From Candidatus Photodesmus blepharonis (GTDB lineage Bacteria; Pseudomonadota; Gammaproteobacteria; Enterobacterales; Vibrionaceae): 64,000 nt of DNA. The stretch covers positions 57,248 to 121,247 of the forward strand of contig NZ_JGVK01000027.1 in the NCBI RefSeq assembly GCF_000731795.2, written 5' to 3'. Positions 51,008 to 63,930 of the stretch are shown piece by piece; the stretch's first letter is position 1; each line of letters opens with the position of its first letter. The position numbers and the translations under genes were made by a program. The notes under the pieces are model-generated. The model made no database searches and was not told where the DNA came from. It saw only the letters and a list, made by a program, of their open reading frames with translations.

Positions 51008-52828
51008 ATGGATCAAAATCCGCAATCACAGTTAAAGTTACTTGTTATTAAAGGTAAAGAACAGGGTTATTTGACCTATGCTGAAGTTAATGACCATTTG
51101 CCTGAAGAAATTGTAGATTCTGAACAAGTGGAAGACATTATTCAGATGATTAATGATATGGGAATTAAAGTAGTAGAAACTGCTCCTGACGCAGACGATC
51201 TAGCTCTAAATGATGACAGTACAATTACAGATGAGGATGTAGCTGAAGCTGCTGCTGCCGCCTTATCAAGTGTAGAAAACGAAATTGGCCGTACGACAGA
51301 TCCTGTTCGTATGTATATGCGAGAAATGGGAACGGTGGAGTTATTAACTCGAGAAGGTGAAATTGATATTGCCAAGCGTATTGAAGATGGGATTAGTCAA
51401 GTGCAGAATGCAGTAGTCGAGTATCCTGGTACTATCCCTTACATCCTTGAACAGTTTGATAGGGTTCAAGCAGAAGAGTTGCGTTTGACCGATCTAATTT
51501 CCGGGTTCGTTGACCTTAACGATGATGGAACTGCAGCGCCAACTGCTACACATATTGGTTCTGATCTTACGGAATCTGATCTTGAAGATGAAGACAAGGA
51601 AGAAGATGGAAGTACAGGTATTGATCCAGACTTAGCTCTTGAAAAATTTACTGATTTACGTAAATCTTATCAGGAACTTCAATTAGTAATTAATAAGTAT
51701 GGTGTCGAAAGTACTAAAGTATTTCAAGCAACTAAAATATTGCAGGAGGTATTTTCTGAATTTCGTCTCACACCAAAGCAATTTGATTACTTAGTGAATG
51801 AATTGCGTATTTCAATGGATCGTGTGCGTACTCAAGAACGCTTAATTATGCATCAAACTGTTGAATACGGCAAAATGCCAAAGAAATCATTTATTGCACG
51901 ATTTACAGGGAATGAATCGAGTCAAGTATGGCTAGATGAAGTTTTCGCCTCAGATAAGCCATATGTAGAGAAAATTAAATCTAGTGAGGATAATATTCGT
52001 CGTTCCATAGAAAAATTGGATATTATTGAGAATGAAACTTCTTTGACAGTGCAGAGCATTAAAGAAATAAGTCGTCGTATGTCTATTGGTGAAGCGAAGG
52101 CTCGTCGTGCAAAAAAAGAAATGGTTGAAGCAAATTTACGTTTGGTTATCTCTATAGCTAAGAAGTACACCAATCGAGGTTTGCAATTTTTAGATCTTAT
52201 CCAAGAAGGTAACATTGGTTTAATGAAGGCGGTAGATAAGTTTGAATATCGCCGTGGGTATAAATTTTCAACTTATGCGACATGGTGGATTCGTCAAGCA
52301 ATCACTCGTTCAATTGCGGATCAGGCACGTACCATTCGTATTCCAGTACATATGATCGAGACAATTAATAAATTAAACCGAATTTCTCGTCAAATGTTGC
52401 AAGAGATGGGACGTGAACCTTTGCCAGAGGAATTAGCAGAACGTATGCAAATGCCGGAAGACAAAATTCGCAAGGTGCTGAAGATTGCTAAAGAGCCAAT
52501 TTCAATGGAAACACCTATTGGGGATGATGAAGATTCGCACTTAGGTGACTTTATTGAGGATACCACTTTGGAGTTACCGCTAGACTCTGCAACTTCAACG
52601 AGTTTGAAAGTTGCAACTAGAGATGTTTTATCTGGCTTAACTCCTCGTGAAGCGAAAGTCTTGCGTATGCGCTTCGGTATTGATATGAACACCGATCATA
52701 CTCTTGAAGAGGTGGGTAAACAGTTTGATGTTACTCGTGAGCGCATACGTCAGATAGAAGCAAAAGCTCTACGTAAATTACGTCATCCAAGTCGTTCCGA
52801 AACACTTCGTAGCTTCCTTGACGAGTGA
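51008..52828 (+). CDS. rpoD: RNA polymerase sigma-70 factor
   Basis: Primary sigma factor. 606 residues. Region 1.1 ([13 protein letters not shown]...), region 1.2 [16 protein letters not shown], the non-conserved region with a shorter acidic stretch than E. coli, region 2 ([20 protein letters not shown]), region 3 and region 4 ([27 protein letters not shown]). Identical in the DNA-contacting helices to other Vibrio sigma-70 as I recall them. Last gene of the macromolecular-synthesis operon. Confidence 0.97.
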   Translation: MDQNPQSQLKLLVIKGKEQGYLTYAEVNDHLPEEIVDSEQVEDIIQMINDMGIKVVETAPDADDLALNDDSTITDEDVAEAAAAALSSVENEIGRTTDPVRMYMREMGTVELLTREGEIDIAKRIEDGISQVQNAVVEYPGTIPYILEQFDRVQAEELRLTDLISGFVDLNDDGTAAPTATHIGSDLTESDLEDEDKEEDGSTGIDPDLALEKFTDLRKSYQELQLVINKYGVESTKVFQATKILQEVFSEFRLTPKQFDYLVNELRISMDRVRTQERLIMHQTVEYGKMPKKSFIARFTGNESSQVWLDEVFASDKPYVEKIKSSEDNIRRSIEKLDIIENETSLTVQSIKEISRRMSIGEAKARRAKKEMVEANLRLVISIAKKYTNRGLQFLDLIQEGNIGLMKAVDKFEYRRGYKFSTYATWWIRQAITRSIADQARTIRIPVHMIETINKLNRISRQMLQEMGREPLPEELAERMQMPEDKIRKVLKIAKEPISMETPIGDDEDSHLGDFIEDTTLELPLDSATSTSLKVATRDVLSGLTPREAKVLRMRFGIDMNTDHTLEEVGKQFDVTRERIRQIEAKALRKLRHPSRSETLRSFLDE

Positions 52829-52972
52829 TTAAACTCCAAGCATGCTTAGTGTTGTAACATTTTTGTGGAGTTGCAGTTAGTTTATTCATACCAGTTCAGG
52901 TGTTTATCATTGAGGGGCAAGTTTCGACTGCTATTTCAATTTCGTAGTAGGTATGTACTTTAAAATTGTAAG

Positions 52973-53049
52973 TGGTGCGCTCTGAAGGATTCGAACCTTC
53001 GACCACATCCTTAGAAGGGATGTGCTCTATCCAGCTGAGCTAAGAGCGC
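52973..53049 (-). tRNA. tRNA-Arg (anticodon TCT)
   Basis: 77 bases including an encoded CCA. Acceptor GCGCTCT / AGAGCGC, D-arm with AGCTCAGCTGG, anticodon loop CTTCTAA giving TCT, TpsiC loop GGTTCGAATCC, discriminator A. It reads the AGA codon, which is common in AT-rich genomes. folD is beside it on the other strand, a pairing also known from E. coli (argU region). Confidence 0.97.
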
Positions 53050-53069
53050 GTTTAAATTTTGAGGAGTTC

Positions 53070-53097
53070 ATTGTACTGATTTAATTAACGTAATCAA
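53070..53097 (-). promoter_or_regulatory. Promoter of tRNA-Arg
   Basis: On the minus strand: -35 TTGATT (53097-53092), 16-base spacer, -10 TACAAT (53075-53070), about 20 bases before the mature tRNA 5' end. Confidence 0.6.
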
Positions 53098-53213
53098 CAA
53101 TTTTTAGTTAAGGTGTTCTTAAACGAAGAGCAAAGCAAATATTTTTTATGGATGTTGATATAAATTTCTGCGACAATGCGCCCAATGGTTATGGATCAGA
53201 ATGAAGGATTTTC

Positions 53214-54080
53214 ATGACTGCTCAAAATATCGATGGAACGCTGATTTCTCGGATTGTTCGTTCAGAAGTTGCAGCTCGCGTTAAGGAACGCATTAAAGTA
53301 GGGTTACGTGCTCCTGGGCTTGCCGTGGTATTAGTTGGTGAGGATCCGGCTTCTCGAATTTATGTTGACAGCAAGCGTAAAGCTTGTGAAGAGGTAGGAT
53401 TTGTTTATAAATTTTATGATATCCCGGAGACGGTTTGCGAAAAAGACCTGTTGACTCTCATAGATAAATTGAACACGGACTCTGAAATTGATGGCATTTT
53501 GCTTCAACTTCCATTGCCTCTCGGTATTAATACTATGAGTGTAGTAGAACGTATCATGCCAGAAAAAGATGTGGATGGTTTCCATCCGTATAATATTGGT
53601 TGTCTTGCTCAACGTATTCCGAAATTACGTTCATGTACTCCCAAGGGTATTATTACTCTTCTTGATCGTTATAACATTAGTTTGTGTGGTAAGCATGCAG
53701 TAGTAGTGGGTGCTTCAAACATTGTAGGTCGTCCAATGACATTGGAGTTGCTTTTAGCAGGTTGTACTACAACAACATGCCATCGTTTTACCAAAGATCT
53801 TGAAAGTCATGTTCGCCAAGCTGATTTAGTCGTCGTCGCTATCGGGAAACCTAATTTCATTCCTGGATCTTGGATCAAGAAAGGTGCTGTTGTAGTTGAT
53901 GTTGGCATTAATCGCTTAGACTCCGGTCAATTGGTCGGAGACGTGGAGTATAGCGTGGCAAAAGAAAATGCCAGCTTTATTACTCCAGTACCTGGTGGTG
54001 TCGGTCCAATGACAGTTGCAGCCTTAATAGACAACACAATGATTATCGCCTCATGTGGGTGGAATCTCTCAAATGTTTAA
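53214..54080 (+). CDS. folD: Methylene-THF dehydrogenase / methenyl-THF cyclohydrolase
   Basis: Bifunctional folate one-carbon enzyme. 288 residues. Substrate site [20 protein letters not shown] with the catalytic Lys (YVDSKRKAC), [20 protein letters not shown], and the NADP site [12 protein letters not shown]-terminal [12 protein letters not shown]. The stop overlaps the end of the convergent pit gene by four bases. Confidence 0.97.
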   Translation: MTAQNIDGTLISRIVRSEVAARVKERIKVGLRAPGLAVVLVGEDPASRIYVDSKRKACEEVGFVYKFYDIPETVCEKDLLTLIDKLNTDSEIDGILLQLPLPLGINTMSVVERIMPEKDVDGFHPYNIGCLAQRIPKLRSCTPKGIITLLDRYNISLCGKHAVVVGASNIVGRPMTLELLLAGCTTTTCHRFTKDLESHVRQADLVVVAIGKPNFIPGSWIKKGAVVVDVGINRLDSGQLVGDVEYSVAKENASFITPVPGGVGPMTVAALIDNTMIIASCGWNLSNV

Positions 54081-55369
54081 ATGCCCAGCATAATATTCTT
54101 AATTATGTAAAAGAAAGCTACTGAAAGCAATCCACCTGCGGGCAGTGTCACAATCCAAGAAGCCACAATATTCCGCACTACTCTTAGGTTCAGAGCAGCA
54201 ATACCACGAGCAAAACCAACCCCGAGTACTGCACCTACCAAGGTTTGTGTAGTAGAAATTGGTAAACCTGTGCCGGATGCCAGCACCACAGTGCATGCAG
54301 TTGCTAGTTCAGCTGCAAACCCACGACTTGGGGTCAGTTCTGTTATACCAGTTCCCACTGTTGCAATAACTCTAAATCCAAGGACAGCGAGGCCAACAAC
54401 AATACCCAGACCACCTAACGGAAGGGCCCACCATGCGATTCTACTTTGGGTTGTAATTTCTCCTATGTTTTCAACGGTTGCTACAATGGCAGATAAAGGG
54501 CCAATCGCATTGGCCACGTCATTTGAACCATGCGCAAACGCCATAGCACATGCGGTGACAACGATTAATGAGGCGAATACCCTTTCTAGATCAGAATAAC
54601 CACCTTTGCTTTCATTTTCATCGCTATTCTCCTCACTTTTTTGGTTAGGGTATTTTTTTTGAATATTTATATAACCAATAAGCATGACGACTGCAGATAC
54701 ACCCACTGACCAAAAAAAGGCCTCAGAATTACTTAGATGTAAGTTAATGTGCTTAAGACCTTTTTTAACTGTTATAAAGAAAAGAACCATTACAGTGAGG
54801 AACATATAAACAGGTATTAACCGTTTTGCGTTTACAAGAGGATTTGCTGTGTTAAATATTAGCTTTTGCGCACTGATAAAGATAGCATATGCGATAAGTC
54901 CAGAAATTGCCGGCGTGATGACCCAGCTGGCTACAATCCTTTGAACGGATACCCAGTCCACGATGTGGGTTCCAACTGATGTACAAGCGAACCCGATTAT
55001 AGCTCCTATAATTGAGTGAGTCGTAGATACCGGCCATCCCATATAGGAGGCCAACAATAGCCACGTTCCTGCAGCTAATAGGGCGGACATCATACCATAG
55101 ACTAAAATATCTGGCTGATGAACAAAAGAAGAAGTTTCAATGACGCCTTTTCGAATTGTGCTTGTTACTTCACCTCCCGCAAAATATGCACCTGCAAATT
55201 CGAAGACTATTGCTATTAAAATTGCTTGTTTAACAGTCAATACCTTTGTACCGACTGAAATTCCCATTGAGTTTGCGACATCATTAGCTCCTATCCCAAC
55301 AGCCATAAAGAAACCGAAAACTGCCGAAATAATCACTAATATAGTGCCATAGTTTATTAAAACATCCAT
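54077..55369 (-). CDS. Inorganic phosphate transporter, Pit/Pho4 family
   Basis: Low-affinity, cation-coupled phosphate importer of the inner membrane. 430 residues, about ten transmembrane segments, with the duplicated family signature [10 protein letters not shown] (near residue 27) and [10 protein letters not shown] (near residue 283). A charged loop ([16 protein letters not shown]) separates the halves. It starts 31 bases after the DUF47 stop, so the two form an operon; DUF47-Pit pairs are widespread. Symbol withheld because PitA/PitB assignment is not possible. Confidence 0.92.
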   Translation of the reverse strand: MDVLINYGTILVIISAVFGFFMAVGIGANDVANSMGISVGTKVLTVKQAILIAIVFEFAGAYFAGGEVTSTIRKGVIETSSFVHQPDILVYGMMSALLAAGTWLLLASYMGWPVSTTHSIIGAIIGFACTSVGTHIVDWVSVQRIVASWVITPAISGLIAYAIFISAQKLIFNTANPLVNAKRLIPVYMFLTVMVLFFITVKKGLKHINLHLSNSEAFFWSVGVSAVVMLIGYINIQKKYPNQKSEENSDENESKGGYSDLERVFASLIVVTACAMAFAHGSNDVANAIGPLSAIVATVENIGEITTQSRIAWWALPLGGLGIVVGLAVLGFRVIATVGTGITELTPSRGFAAELATACTVVLASGTGLPISTTQTLVGAVLGVGFARGIAALNLRVVRNIVASWIVTLPAGGLLSVAFFYIIKNIMLGI

Positions 55370-55400
55370 TTTTTTATTTTTAAGTTATGTATCGTATATG

Positions 55401-56081
55401 TTAAGAACGCGAAAGCATAAGTTCTAAACGTGTACCTACACGTTGAGCTTGATCAGCGATTCCACCTGTCCATTCTATAATCTCATATAAAAATATGATA
55501 TCAATAGGACTATGTTCTGCTTCTATTTCCATTAATTTTTGACGTAGTTTCACCTGCATGTTATCAGTATCATCTTCAATTTCATCGAGTTGATGAATCA
55601 TTTCAGCTACTAGTGTTATCTCACGAGCTATAAATCCAGTTCTTAATAGCTCTTCAAGTTCATTAATCACCATTTGCGCTTGATTAGCTGCCTCCAGGCA
55701 GCGTTTTAAGTAAATGATGAAGCCCTCTTGCAACGTTTTTGGTATAATCAATTGACGACCATAAACGCGACCAGCAATATCTTTTGCTAGGTTAGCAAGT
55801 TTATCTTGTTGAGTTAGTAATTCAAGCATGTCTGTACGGTTGACAGGCATCAGCAAACCGCTAGGTAATTTAAGACGAATCTCATGTTTTAATTTATCAG
55901 CTTTTTCTTCTAGACGAGATATTTGCAAATGAATGTCGGATGCTTTTTTCCAATCTCCTCGCGAAGAGCTTTCAAAAAAATCTACCAGATGTGAACAACA
56001 TTCATTTACATAAACCACATGGCGTTGCAAAGGTTTAATCGGGGATTGCGCGAACAACCCCATAATGGTATTAGGTGACAT
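55401..56081 (-). CDS. DUF47 / TIGR00153 PhoU-like protein
   Basis: 226 residues from ATG 56081 (MSPNTIMGLFAQSPIKPLQ); a TTG four codons earlier is rejected because it overlaps the GGAGGG ribosome-binding site. All-helical PhoU-like fold; conserved HVVYVNECCSHLVDFFE and HQLDEIEDDTD, the latter with likely metal-binding acidic residues. Thought to regulate the adjacent Pit transporter. First gene of the pair. Confidence 0.9.
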   Translation of the reverse strand: MSPNTIMGLFAQSPIKPLQRHVVYVNECCSHLVDFFESSSRGDWKKASDIHLQISRLEEKADKLKHEIRLKLPSGLLMPVNRTDMLELLTQQDKLANLAKDIAGRVYGRQLIIPKTLQEGFIIYLKRCLEAANQAQMVINELEELLRTGFIAREITLVAEMIHQLDEIEDDTDNMQVKLRQKLMEIEAEHSPIDIIFLYEIIEWTGGIADQAQRVGTRLELMLSRS

Positions 56082-56149
56082 TTTTCCCTCCAAATTTTGA
56101 ATTTATTAAAGGTTGCCAATTTTTTTGAAAAAAAACCGTAATACATTTC

Positions 56150-57166
56150 TCATTTTTGAGTAATCAATCCAATTGTCTTATACACTTTTTTTAATTGCTT
56201 TTCGGCACGGATTGAAGCTTTTTTTGCTCCATCTCGCATTACTAAATCTAAATAACTTTGATCTTGACGAACACGTTTATATTCATTTTTTATTGGTTGA
56301 AGCATTTCAATAATTGCCTCACCAACGTCTTTTTTAAACGATCCATACATTTCAACATTTTGATATTGTGTTTCGATTTCGGAAAAAGTTTTACCCGTTG
56401 CTGCTGAGTAAAGACTTATTAAATTTGAAATTCCAGCTTTTTTTTCTGAATTATAAACAATACGTGGTGGTATTTCAGAGTCAGTCTGAGCCTTGTTAAT
56501 CTTCTTAATAATTGATTGGGGTTCTTCTAGAAGGGTGATCACATTCTTACGATTATCATCTGATTTTGACATTTTTTTATCTACATCCTGTAATCCAGTT
56601 ATTCGTGCATTTGCATCTTGAGTATACGCTTTGGGTACAGTGAAGATCGGATCTTGAGGACTGTAAAGATTATTGAAGCGTATCGCAATATTACGGGCTA
56701 GTTCTAGGTGCTGTTTTTGATCTTCGCCAACAGGAACTTGATGAGCGCCGTAAAGCAGAATGTCTGAAGCCATTAATACAGGATAATTGAATAAACCTAT
56801 ATTTATATCGTTAGCATAGCGTTGAGATTTATTTTTGAACTGAGTCATACGCTTTAATTCTCCCATTTGCGTATAACAGTTCAAAAGCCAGCTGAGTTGA
56901 GTATGCTGTGGTATATGTGATTGAACGAACAAAGAGCTTTTTTTTGGATCAACACCAACAGCTAGGCAGATAGCAAGCGTGTTTAGGGTTGTTTCGTATA
57001 GTGTTTTGGGGTTCTGACGAACTGTAATAGCATGAAGGTCTACTATGCAGTATTGACAATCATAATCATCTTGCATTTGTTTCCATTGACGTAGTGCTCC
57101 CAGGTAATTGCCTATGGTTAAGTCACCTGATGGTTGAATACCGCTAAGAACGATATTTTTTTTCAT
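56150..57166 (-). CDS. trpS: Tryptophanyl-tRNA synthetase
   Basis: Class I synthetase. 338 residues. The HIGH-type signature is [11 protein letters not shown] (residues 14-24; Thr in place of the first His, normal for bacterial TrpRS) and the KMSKS loop is KKMSKSDDN (about 196). GEDQKQH is present. 68 bases upstream of the DUF47 gene. Confidence 0.97.
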   Translation of the reverse strand: MKKNIVLSGIQPSGDLTIGNYLGALRQWKQMQDDYDCQYCIVDLHAITVRQNPKTLYETTLNTLAICLAVGVDPKKSSLFVQSHIPQHTQLSWLLNCYTQMGELKRMTQFKNKSQRYANDINIGLFNYPVLMASDILLYGAHQVPVGEDQKQHLELARNIAIRFNNLYSPQDPIFTVPKAYTQDANARITGLQDVDKKMSKSDDNRKNVITLLEEPQSIIKKINKAQTDSEIPPRIVYNSEKKAGISNLISLYSAATGKTFSEIETQYQNVEMYGSFKKDVGEAIIEMLQPIKNEYKRVRQDQSYLDLVMRDGAKKASIRAEKQLKKVYKTIGLITQK

Positions 57167-57548
57167 AATTACCTACCTCAATATTTAACATTTTCATAAG
57201 TAGTGTACTTATTGATAGGTATTTTACTAGCAGTTTTGTTAGTTAACTATTCTGTATTTGTACACCTGAATATCTATTTCTGTTTTAGAATTTATCATAA
57301 AATGTACGTTTAAATACAAGGTGAGTGGGAGAATATGAGTTTTTTGCACGTTGATTTTGAAATTTTTTAATGTTTTATAGTGTTGTTTAAAATAATTGCA
57401 ACGAAAGCTTGCTTATCTGACTAAGAACAGGGAAGCAAGAGTCTTCTTGGTAGAGAATGACAATGTTTGAAAAAAGAGGTAAGATGCGGTGCTTAATTGG
57501 TAATGTTTTAGATAAAAGCTAGCATGCTTTAAAATGGGAAACTTAAGG
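57167..57548. other. Spacer between trpS and ppaC
   Basis: 382 bases, divergent regulatory DNA; no gene, RNA or clear repeat seen. GGGA at 57536-57539 serves as the ppaC ribosome-binding site. Confidence 0.4.
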
Positions 57549-58454
57549 ATGATTTTAGTTATTGGTCATAAAAATCCAGATAGCGATAGTATCTGTAGCG
57601 CTTTAGCAGCCACAGAGTTGCTTAAAGCACGTGGTCTCAAAGCAAAGCCGATACGTCAGGGTGAAATTAATTATGAGACGAAGTACATTCTTAAAACTGC
57701 AGGTGTGGAAGAACCTGAACTGATCACAAGCATTGCTGGTAAAAAAGTATGGTTAGTCGATTATACTGATTTATCGCAAGCACCAGATGATATTAATCAA
57801 GCTGAAATTTTAGGTATTGTTGATCATCATAGGTTAGGTGATGTGACCACAGTGAACCCTCTAGAAGTTTGGATTTGGCCTGTTGGTTGTACATGCACTA
57901 TTTTGTTTTACCTATTTCAGATGGAAGAGATAAAAATCACTTACCAATTAGCAATTCTTATGATATCCGCGATTCTTTCTGATACAGTAGGTTTTGCCTC
58001 TCCAACTTGTACACAAAAAGATAGAAAAGCAGTCCAAGAGCTATCAAAAATTGCTGAAATTGAAGATTTAGATGCATTTATCAAGATGCTCATGATTGCC
58101 AAGACAAATATTAAGGGTTTATCTGCAACTCAGTTAGTGGAGAAAGATCTTAAAATGTATCTGGTACATGCTCGTAATGTCCTTGTTGCTCAAGTTGAGC
58201 TTGCGGCTTTAGAACAAGCGGATAGTATGATCCAGGCGTTAGGATTTGATCTTGAGCATCGTTGTAAAGAAAATGATTTGGCACTTGCTGTCTTGATGCT
58301 TACGGATATTACAACGAATCGAACTTGTTTAATTTATAGGGGTGAGTGGGCATTTAAGTTAGATAAATTTTGGAAAAAGGGCATGCTTGTAATGGAAAAT
58401 ACACTGAGTCGTAAAAAGCAGGTTTGGCCTTGGATTCAGGCTAAACTTCTTTAG
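57549..58454 (+). CDS. ppaC: Manganese-dependent (family II) inorganic pyrophosphatase
   Basis: Hydrolyses PPi to 2 Pi in the cytosol. 301 residues from ATG 57549 (MILVIGHKNPDSDS), 9 bases after GGGA; an ATG five codons upstream is rejected. DHH-family metal motifs: GHKNPDSDS, VDYTD, DHHRLGD; the DHHA2 domain follows (SRKKQ near the C-terminus, the usual SRKKQVVP). Family II enzyme is typical of Vibrio, where most enterics have only family I. Confidence 0.93.
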   Translation: MILVIGHKNPDSDSICSALAATELLKARGLKAKPIRQGEINYETKYILKTAGVEEPELITSIAGKKVWLVDYTDLSQAPDDINQAEILGIVDHHRLGDVTTVNPLEVWIWPVGCTCTILFYLFQMEEIKITYQLAILMISAILSDTVGFASPTCTQKDRKAVQELSKIAEIEDLDAFIKMLMIAKTNIKGLSATQLVEKDLKMYLVHARNVLVAQVELAALEQADSMIQALGFDLEHRCKENDLALAVLMLTDITTNRTCLIYRGEWAFKLDKFWKKGMLVMENTLSRKKQVWPWIQAKLL

Positions 58455-58561
58455 AATTTTTACAGTTCATGTTCGATATGTATCAATTTCGAAGCCTCAT
58501 TAAGTTTAGATTTCTATTACTTTGGAGTGATATTAAGTTTTAGGAGTTCAAGATAGCGCGT

Positions 58562-60295
58562 GTGAATATTCAAATACTACTTAATAATAAAATATCTCAA
58601 GCTTTTGAAGACGCTGGTGCACCTAAAGGAAGTTTTGTCGCTGTTCGCGAATCAACAAGGGTACAGTTTGGTGACTACCAGTTAAATTGTGTCATGGGTA
58701 TCGCCAAAAATCTAGGTGTGAATCCAAAAACGTTTGCAAAGAAAGTGCTTGACTTCTTAGATCTTAGCGGAATTGCAAACAAGATAGAAATTGCAGGACC
58801 TGGTTTCATTAATATTTTTTTAAATGAGGATTTTTTACTTTCAAAGGCAAATTTTGCATTTGGAGATGATTCTCTTGGAATAGAGAAAGAAGTCACTCAA
58901 ACTATAGTTGTCGATTATTCTGCTCCAAATGTTGCAAAAGAGATGCATGTTGGTCACTTACGCTCCACAATTATCGGTGATGCTGTTGTGCGCGTACTAG
59001 AATTCTTAGGTCATAAAGTTATTCGTGTTAATCACATTGGAGATTGGGGTACTCAGTTTGGTATGCTCATTGCGAACCTTGAATTTGTTCAGAAAAAATC
59101 AGGTGTAGTGTCGACGAATCTGTCTGATTTGGAGGCTTTTTATCGCGAGTCGAAGCAGCTTTATGATGAAGATGAGGAGTTTGCGGTTAGAGCTCGTAGC
59201 TGTGTTGTTAAGTTACAAAATGGTGATCAATTTTGTAGTAACATATGGAAAAAATTGGTTGAGATCACAATGGTTCAGAATCAGCGTAACTATGAGCGAT
59301 TAAATGTTTCTTTAACTAGGGACGATATTATGGGAGAAAGTACATACAACGGAATGCTCCCGGGTATAGTCGCCGATCTTAAGAAGAAAGGTTTAGCTAA
59401 AGAAGACAATGGTGCACAAGTTGTTTTTCTAGATGAATATCAAAATAAAGATGGCGATCCTATGGGTGTCATTGTTCAAAAACGAGATGGTGCTTTTCTT
59501 TATACTACTACTGATATTGCTTGTGTAAAGTATCGTTGTGAGTGTTTGGGTGCTGATCGTATACTTTATTTCGTTGATTCTCGTCAGCATCAGCATTTAA
59601 TGCAAGCTTGGATCATTGCTCGTAAAGCGGGCTATATTCCTGAAAATGTGTCTTTAGAACATCATGCGTTTGGTATGATGTTAGGTGAAAATGGTCGACC
59701 ATTTAAGACACGATTGGGTAACGTTATTCATCTTACAGATTTATTGGATGAAGCTCAAGAACGTGCCATAAAAATAGTTGAGTTGAAAAATCCAAAATTG
59801 TCTTTAAAAGAAAAAGAAAATATTGCTAGCACAGTTGCAATAGCAGCAATTAAGTACGCAGATCTTTCAAAGCATCGTACTACCGATTATGTATTTAATT
59901 GGGATGAGATGTTATCTTTTGAAGGAAACACTGCACTGTATATGCAGTATGCATATACTCGTGTTATTTCTATATTTGTCAAAGCAGGTGTTTCAATGGA
60001 GTTTCTTGAAGGCGAGATTAAAATTACCAACGCGAAAGAGAGAGCACTTATTATTAAGATTTTGCAGTTCGGAGAAGTAGTGCGATCAGTGGCTCGTGAA
60101 GGGCAGCCTCATATGATGTGTAGCTATTTATTTGAACTAGCAGGCCGATTTTCTTGTTTTTATGAAATGTTTCCTATTTTAACTGCGGAAGATATATCCG
60201 TTAAACAAAGTCGTTTGAAGTTGTCTGCACTAACAGCAAGAATTATCAAACAGGGTTTATCTTTGCTAGGTATTGATACCTTGGAGCGTATGTAA
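58562..60295 (+). CDS. argS: Arginyl-tRNA synthetase
   Basis: 577 residues, GTG start (58562) with GGAG about 18 bases upstream, and no better start available before the conserved [10 protein letters not shown]. Class I signature HVGH ([10 protein letters not shown], about residue 125), DYSAPN; it lacks a KMSKS lysine loop as most ArgRS do (KTRLGN). The C-terminal DALR anticodon-binding domain ends [10 protein letters not shown]. Charges the tRNA-Arg encoded 5.5 kb upstream. Confidence 0.96.
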   Translation: MNIQILLNNKISQAFEDAGAPKGSFVAVRESTRVQFGDYQLNCVMGIAKNLGVNPKTFAKKVLDFLDLSGIANKIEIAGPGFINIFLNEDFLLSKANFAFGDDSLGIEKEVTQTIVVDYSAPNVAKEMHVGHLRSTIIGDAVVRVLEFLGHKVIRVNHIGDWGTQFGMLIANLEFVQKKSGVVSTNLSDLEAFYRESKQLYDEDEEFAVRARSCVVKLQNGDQFCSNIWKKLVEITMVQNQRNYERLNVSLTRDDIMGESTYNGMLPGIVADLKKKGLAKEDNGAQVVFLDEYQNKDGDPMGVIVQKRDGAFLYTTTDIACVKYRCECLGADRILYFVDSRQHQHLMQAWIIARKAGYIPENVSLEHHAFGMMLGENGRPFKTRLGNVIHLTDLLDEAQERAIKIVELKNPKLSLKEKENIASTVAIAAIKYADLSKHRTTDYVFNWDEMLSFEGNTALYMQYAYTRVISIFVKAGVSMEFLEGEIKITNAKERALIIKILQFGEVVRSVAREGQPHMMCSYLFELAGRFSCFYEMFPILTAEDISVKQSRLKLSALTARIIKQGLSLLGIDTLERM

Positions 60296-62194
<1,899 letters not shown>

Positions 62195-62309
62195 TTTTAA
62201 GTTTTTGTCAGAATCCTTCGATATATTTAATAAATAGTATAGTTGTATCGGTACATTTAAATCATGTAACCTGTATTTTAAAACTCGTATTAGTAGGATC
62301 TTTAATAGA

Positions 62310-63173
62310 ATGAAGCTGATATTTGGTAAAGGACCTTCACTTCAACTTCGATTATTTTTGGCGATAATTTTTTCAATTTCTCTTATGTTGGCTGATAGCC
62401 GTTTAGATGCATTTTCACATGTTCGGTATTTGCTTAATACTTTAGTTTCACCATTGCACTATATGGCAGATATGCCTCGAATAATATTTAGTGGTTTTTA
62501 TTCAAGTATTAATACTCGCAAGTCATTAATTCATTCAAATCAAAGTTTAAAAGAAAAAATTTTATATCTCAAAAGCGACTTAATGCTGTTAGAGCAATAT
62601 CGAGAAGAAAATAAAAGACTTCGCAAACTTCTTGATTCCTCATTCATACGTGACGAAAGGAAAATTGTCACTGAAGTTATGGCGATTGACAGTACGCCAT
62701 ACCGTCGTCAAGTTGTCATTGATAAGGGTCGTGTTGATGGTGTTTATGAAGGTCAACCAGTAATTAGTGAAAATGGAATTGTCGGCCAGGTAGCTGTTGT
62801 TGCAGCCCACAGTAGTCGAGTTTTATTGTTAATCGATAATAATAGTGCAATTCCGGTTCAAGTTATTCGTAATGATATTAGAATTATCGCATCGGGTACT
62901 GGGAATGTGAAAACTATTCAGTTAGAGCATATTCCGGCTAGCACTGATATAAAAGAGGGTGATTTGCTGGTTACTTCAGGTTTGGGTGGTGTGTATCCTG
63001 AAGGTTATCCTGTTGCTTACATATCCACAATTAATCGTGATAATCAGAGGGAGTTTGTGTCAATCAGTGCTAATGTAGTTACAAACTTTGAACGTTTAAG
63101 GTATTTGCTTCTGATTTGGTCCAATGGATCCCGTACAGGTAGCATGATGCAGTCAGATTTTCAAGAAAGTTAA
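62310..63173 (+). CDS. mreC: Rod-shape protein MreC
   Basis: Periplasmic scaffold of the elongasome. 287 residues: N-terminal anchor (about 11-28), coiled coil (about 70-110, ending QYREENKRLRKLLD), then the paired beta-barrel domain containing DKGRVDGVYEGQPVI and SGLGGVYPEGYPV. 8 bases separate it from the mreD GTG, 14 from the preferred ATG. Confidence 0.94.
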   Translation: MKLIFGKGPSLQLRLFLAIIFSISLMLADSRLDAFSHVRYLLNTLVSPLHYMADMPRIIFSGFYSSINTRKSLIHSNQSLKEKILYLKSDLMLLEQYREENKRLRKLLDSSFIRDERKIVTEVMAIDSTPYRRQVVIDKGRVDGVYEGQPVISENGIVGQVAVVAAHSSRVLLLIDNNSAIPVQVIRNDIRIIASGTGNVKTIQLEHIPASTDIKEGDLLVTSGLGGVYPEGYPVAYISTINRDNQREFVSISANVVTNFERLRYLLLIWSNGSRTGSMMQSDFQES

Positions 63174-63187
63174 ATCGGTATGTGTCT

Positions 63188-63676
63188 ATGGGTAATGGTG
63201 TGTTGAAAAGTCAACTGGTGATTAGTGGTTCCTTTCTTATCGCGTTAGTTTTGCAGACTCTTCCGTGGCCGGGTATCCTTAATTTGCTTCGTCCTTCTTG
63301 GTTACTTTTAGTCGTTTGCTATTGGATACTATCCTTACCGCATCGCATTAATGTAGGCACTGCATTGATACTTGGTTTGCTGTGGGATTTATTACTTGGT
63401 TCAATGCTTGGTATACGAGGTATGATGATGTCTATTGTTTCTTACGTCGTGGCATTGAATTTTTTAGTATTGCGTAATATGGCTTTATGGCAGCAGGCGA
63501 TTGTAATGGCTTTGTTATCAATAGTTCTGAAAGTTTTCATTTTTTTTGGTGAGTACTTAATTCAAGATATCACTTTTAATTTTCTCTCTTTATGGAGTAG
63601 TTTGGTTAACTGTGTGCTTTGGCCTTGGGTCTTTTTATTAATGCGAAAAGCCCGCCGTCATTGGAATGTGAAATGA
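63188..63676 (+). CDS. mreD: Rod-shape protein MreD
   Basis: Small inner-membrane elongasome protein. 162 residues from ATG 63188 (a GTG two codons earlier is the alternative), about five transmembrane segments, with the conserved RPSWLLL and GLLWDLLLGSMLGIRG. Last intact gene in the window; maf and rng normally follow in Vibrio. Confidence 0.92.
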   Translation: MGNGVLKSQLVISGSFLIALVLQTLPWPGILNLLRPSWLLLVVCYWILSLPHRINVGTALILGLLWDLLLGSMLGIRGMMMSIVSYVVALNFLVLRNMALWQQAIVMALLSIVLKVFIFFGEYLIQDITFNFLSLWSSLVNCVLWPWVFLLMRKARRHWNVK

Positions 63677-63758
63677 TCGATAGCGGAAAGTGATTATTTT
63701 AGGGCTATTAGGGCTACCTGTTGCTTGTTCTTAAAATTTTACTTTGATAGTGTTCTGT

Positions 63759-63815
63759 ACGGCTGCAGAGCTGGTGTTAAATGTTATGCTGAATGAAACG
63801 CATATGCTTATTTAA
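63759..63815 (+). pseudogene. rng: Remnant of the rng (RNase G) start
   Basis: Eighteen codons read TAAELVLNVMLNETHML-I then TAA, resembling the N-terminus of RNase G (SAELLLNV..SET..). The start codon is replaced by ACG, a stop follows at 63813, and nothing after it looks like the rest of RNase G. maf, which normally lies between mreD and rng, is absent. Identification rests on about seven matching residues plus position. Confidence 0.45.
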
Positions 63816-63901
63816 GAATCGAATTCTTTAAAAAATTTGTTCTAAAATTTAAGGGAAAACGTGATTTTGTTTAAAAAAATCTGAAAAGGAAAAGTTAGTC
63901 A

Positions 63902-63930
63902 AGCATTCTCTAGAATGCTCTTGGCTTTTG
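63902..63930 (+). terminator. Possible terminator after mreBCD
   Basis: Stem AGCATTC (63902-63908), loop TCTA, GAATGCT (63913-63919), then CTTGGCTTTTG. The T-run starts late, so efficiency is doubtful. The rest of 63677-64000 holds nothing beyond the rng scrap. Confidence 0.4.

Noticed and set aside
52832..52872. AACTCCA ... TGGAGTT inverted repeat after rpoD as a terminator
   Set aside because: Long loop and no T-run at the end; an rpoD terminator is plausible here but not supported.
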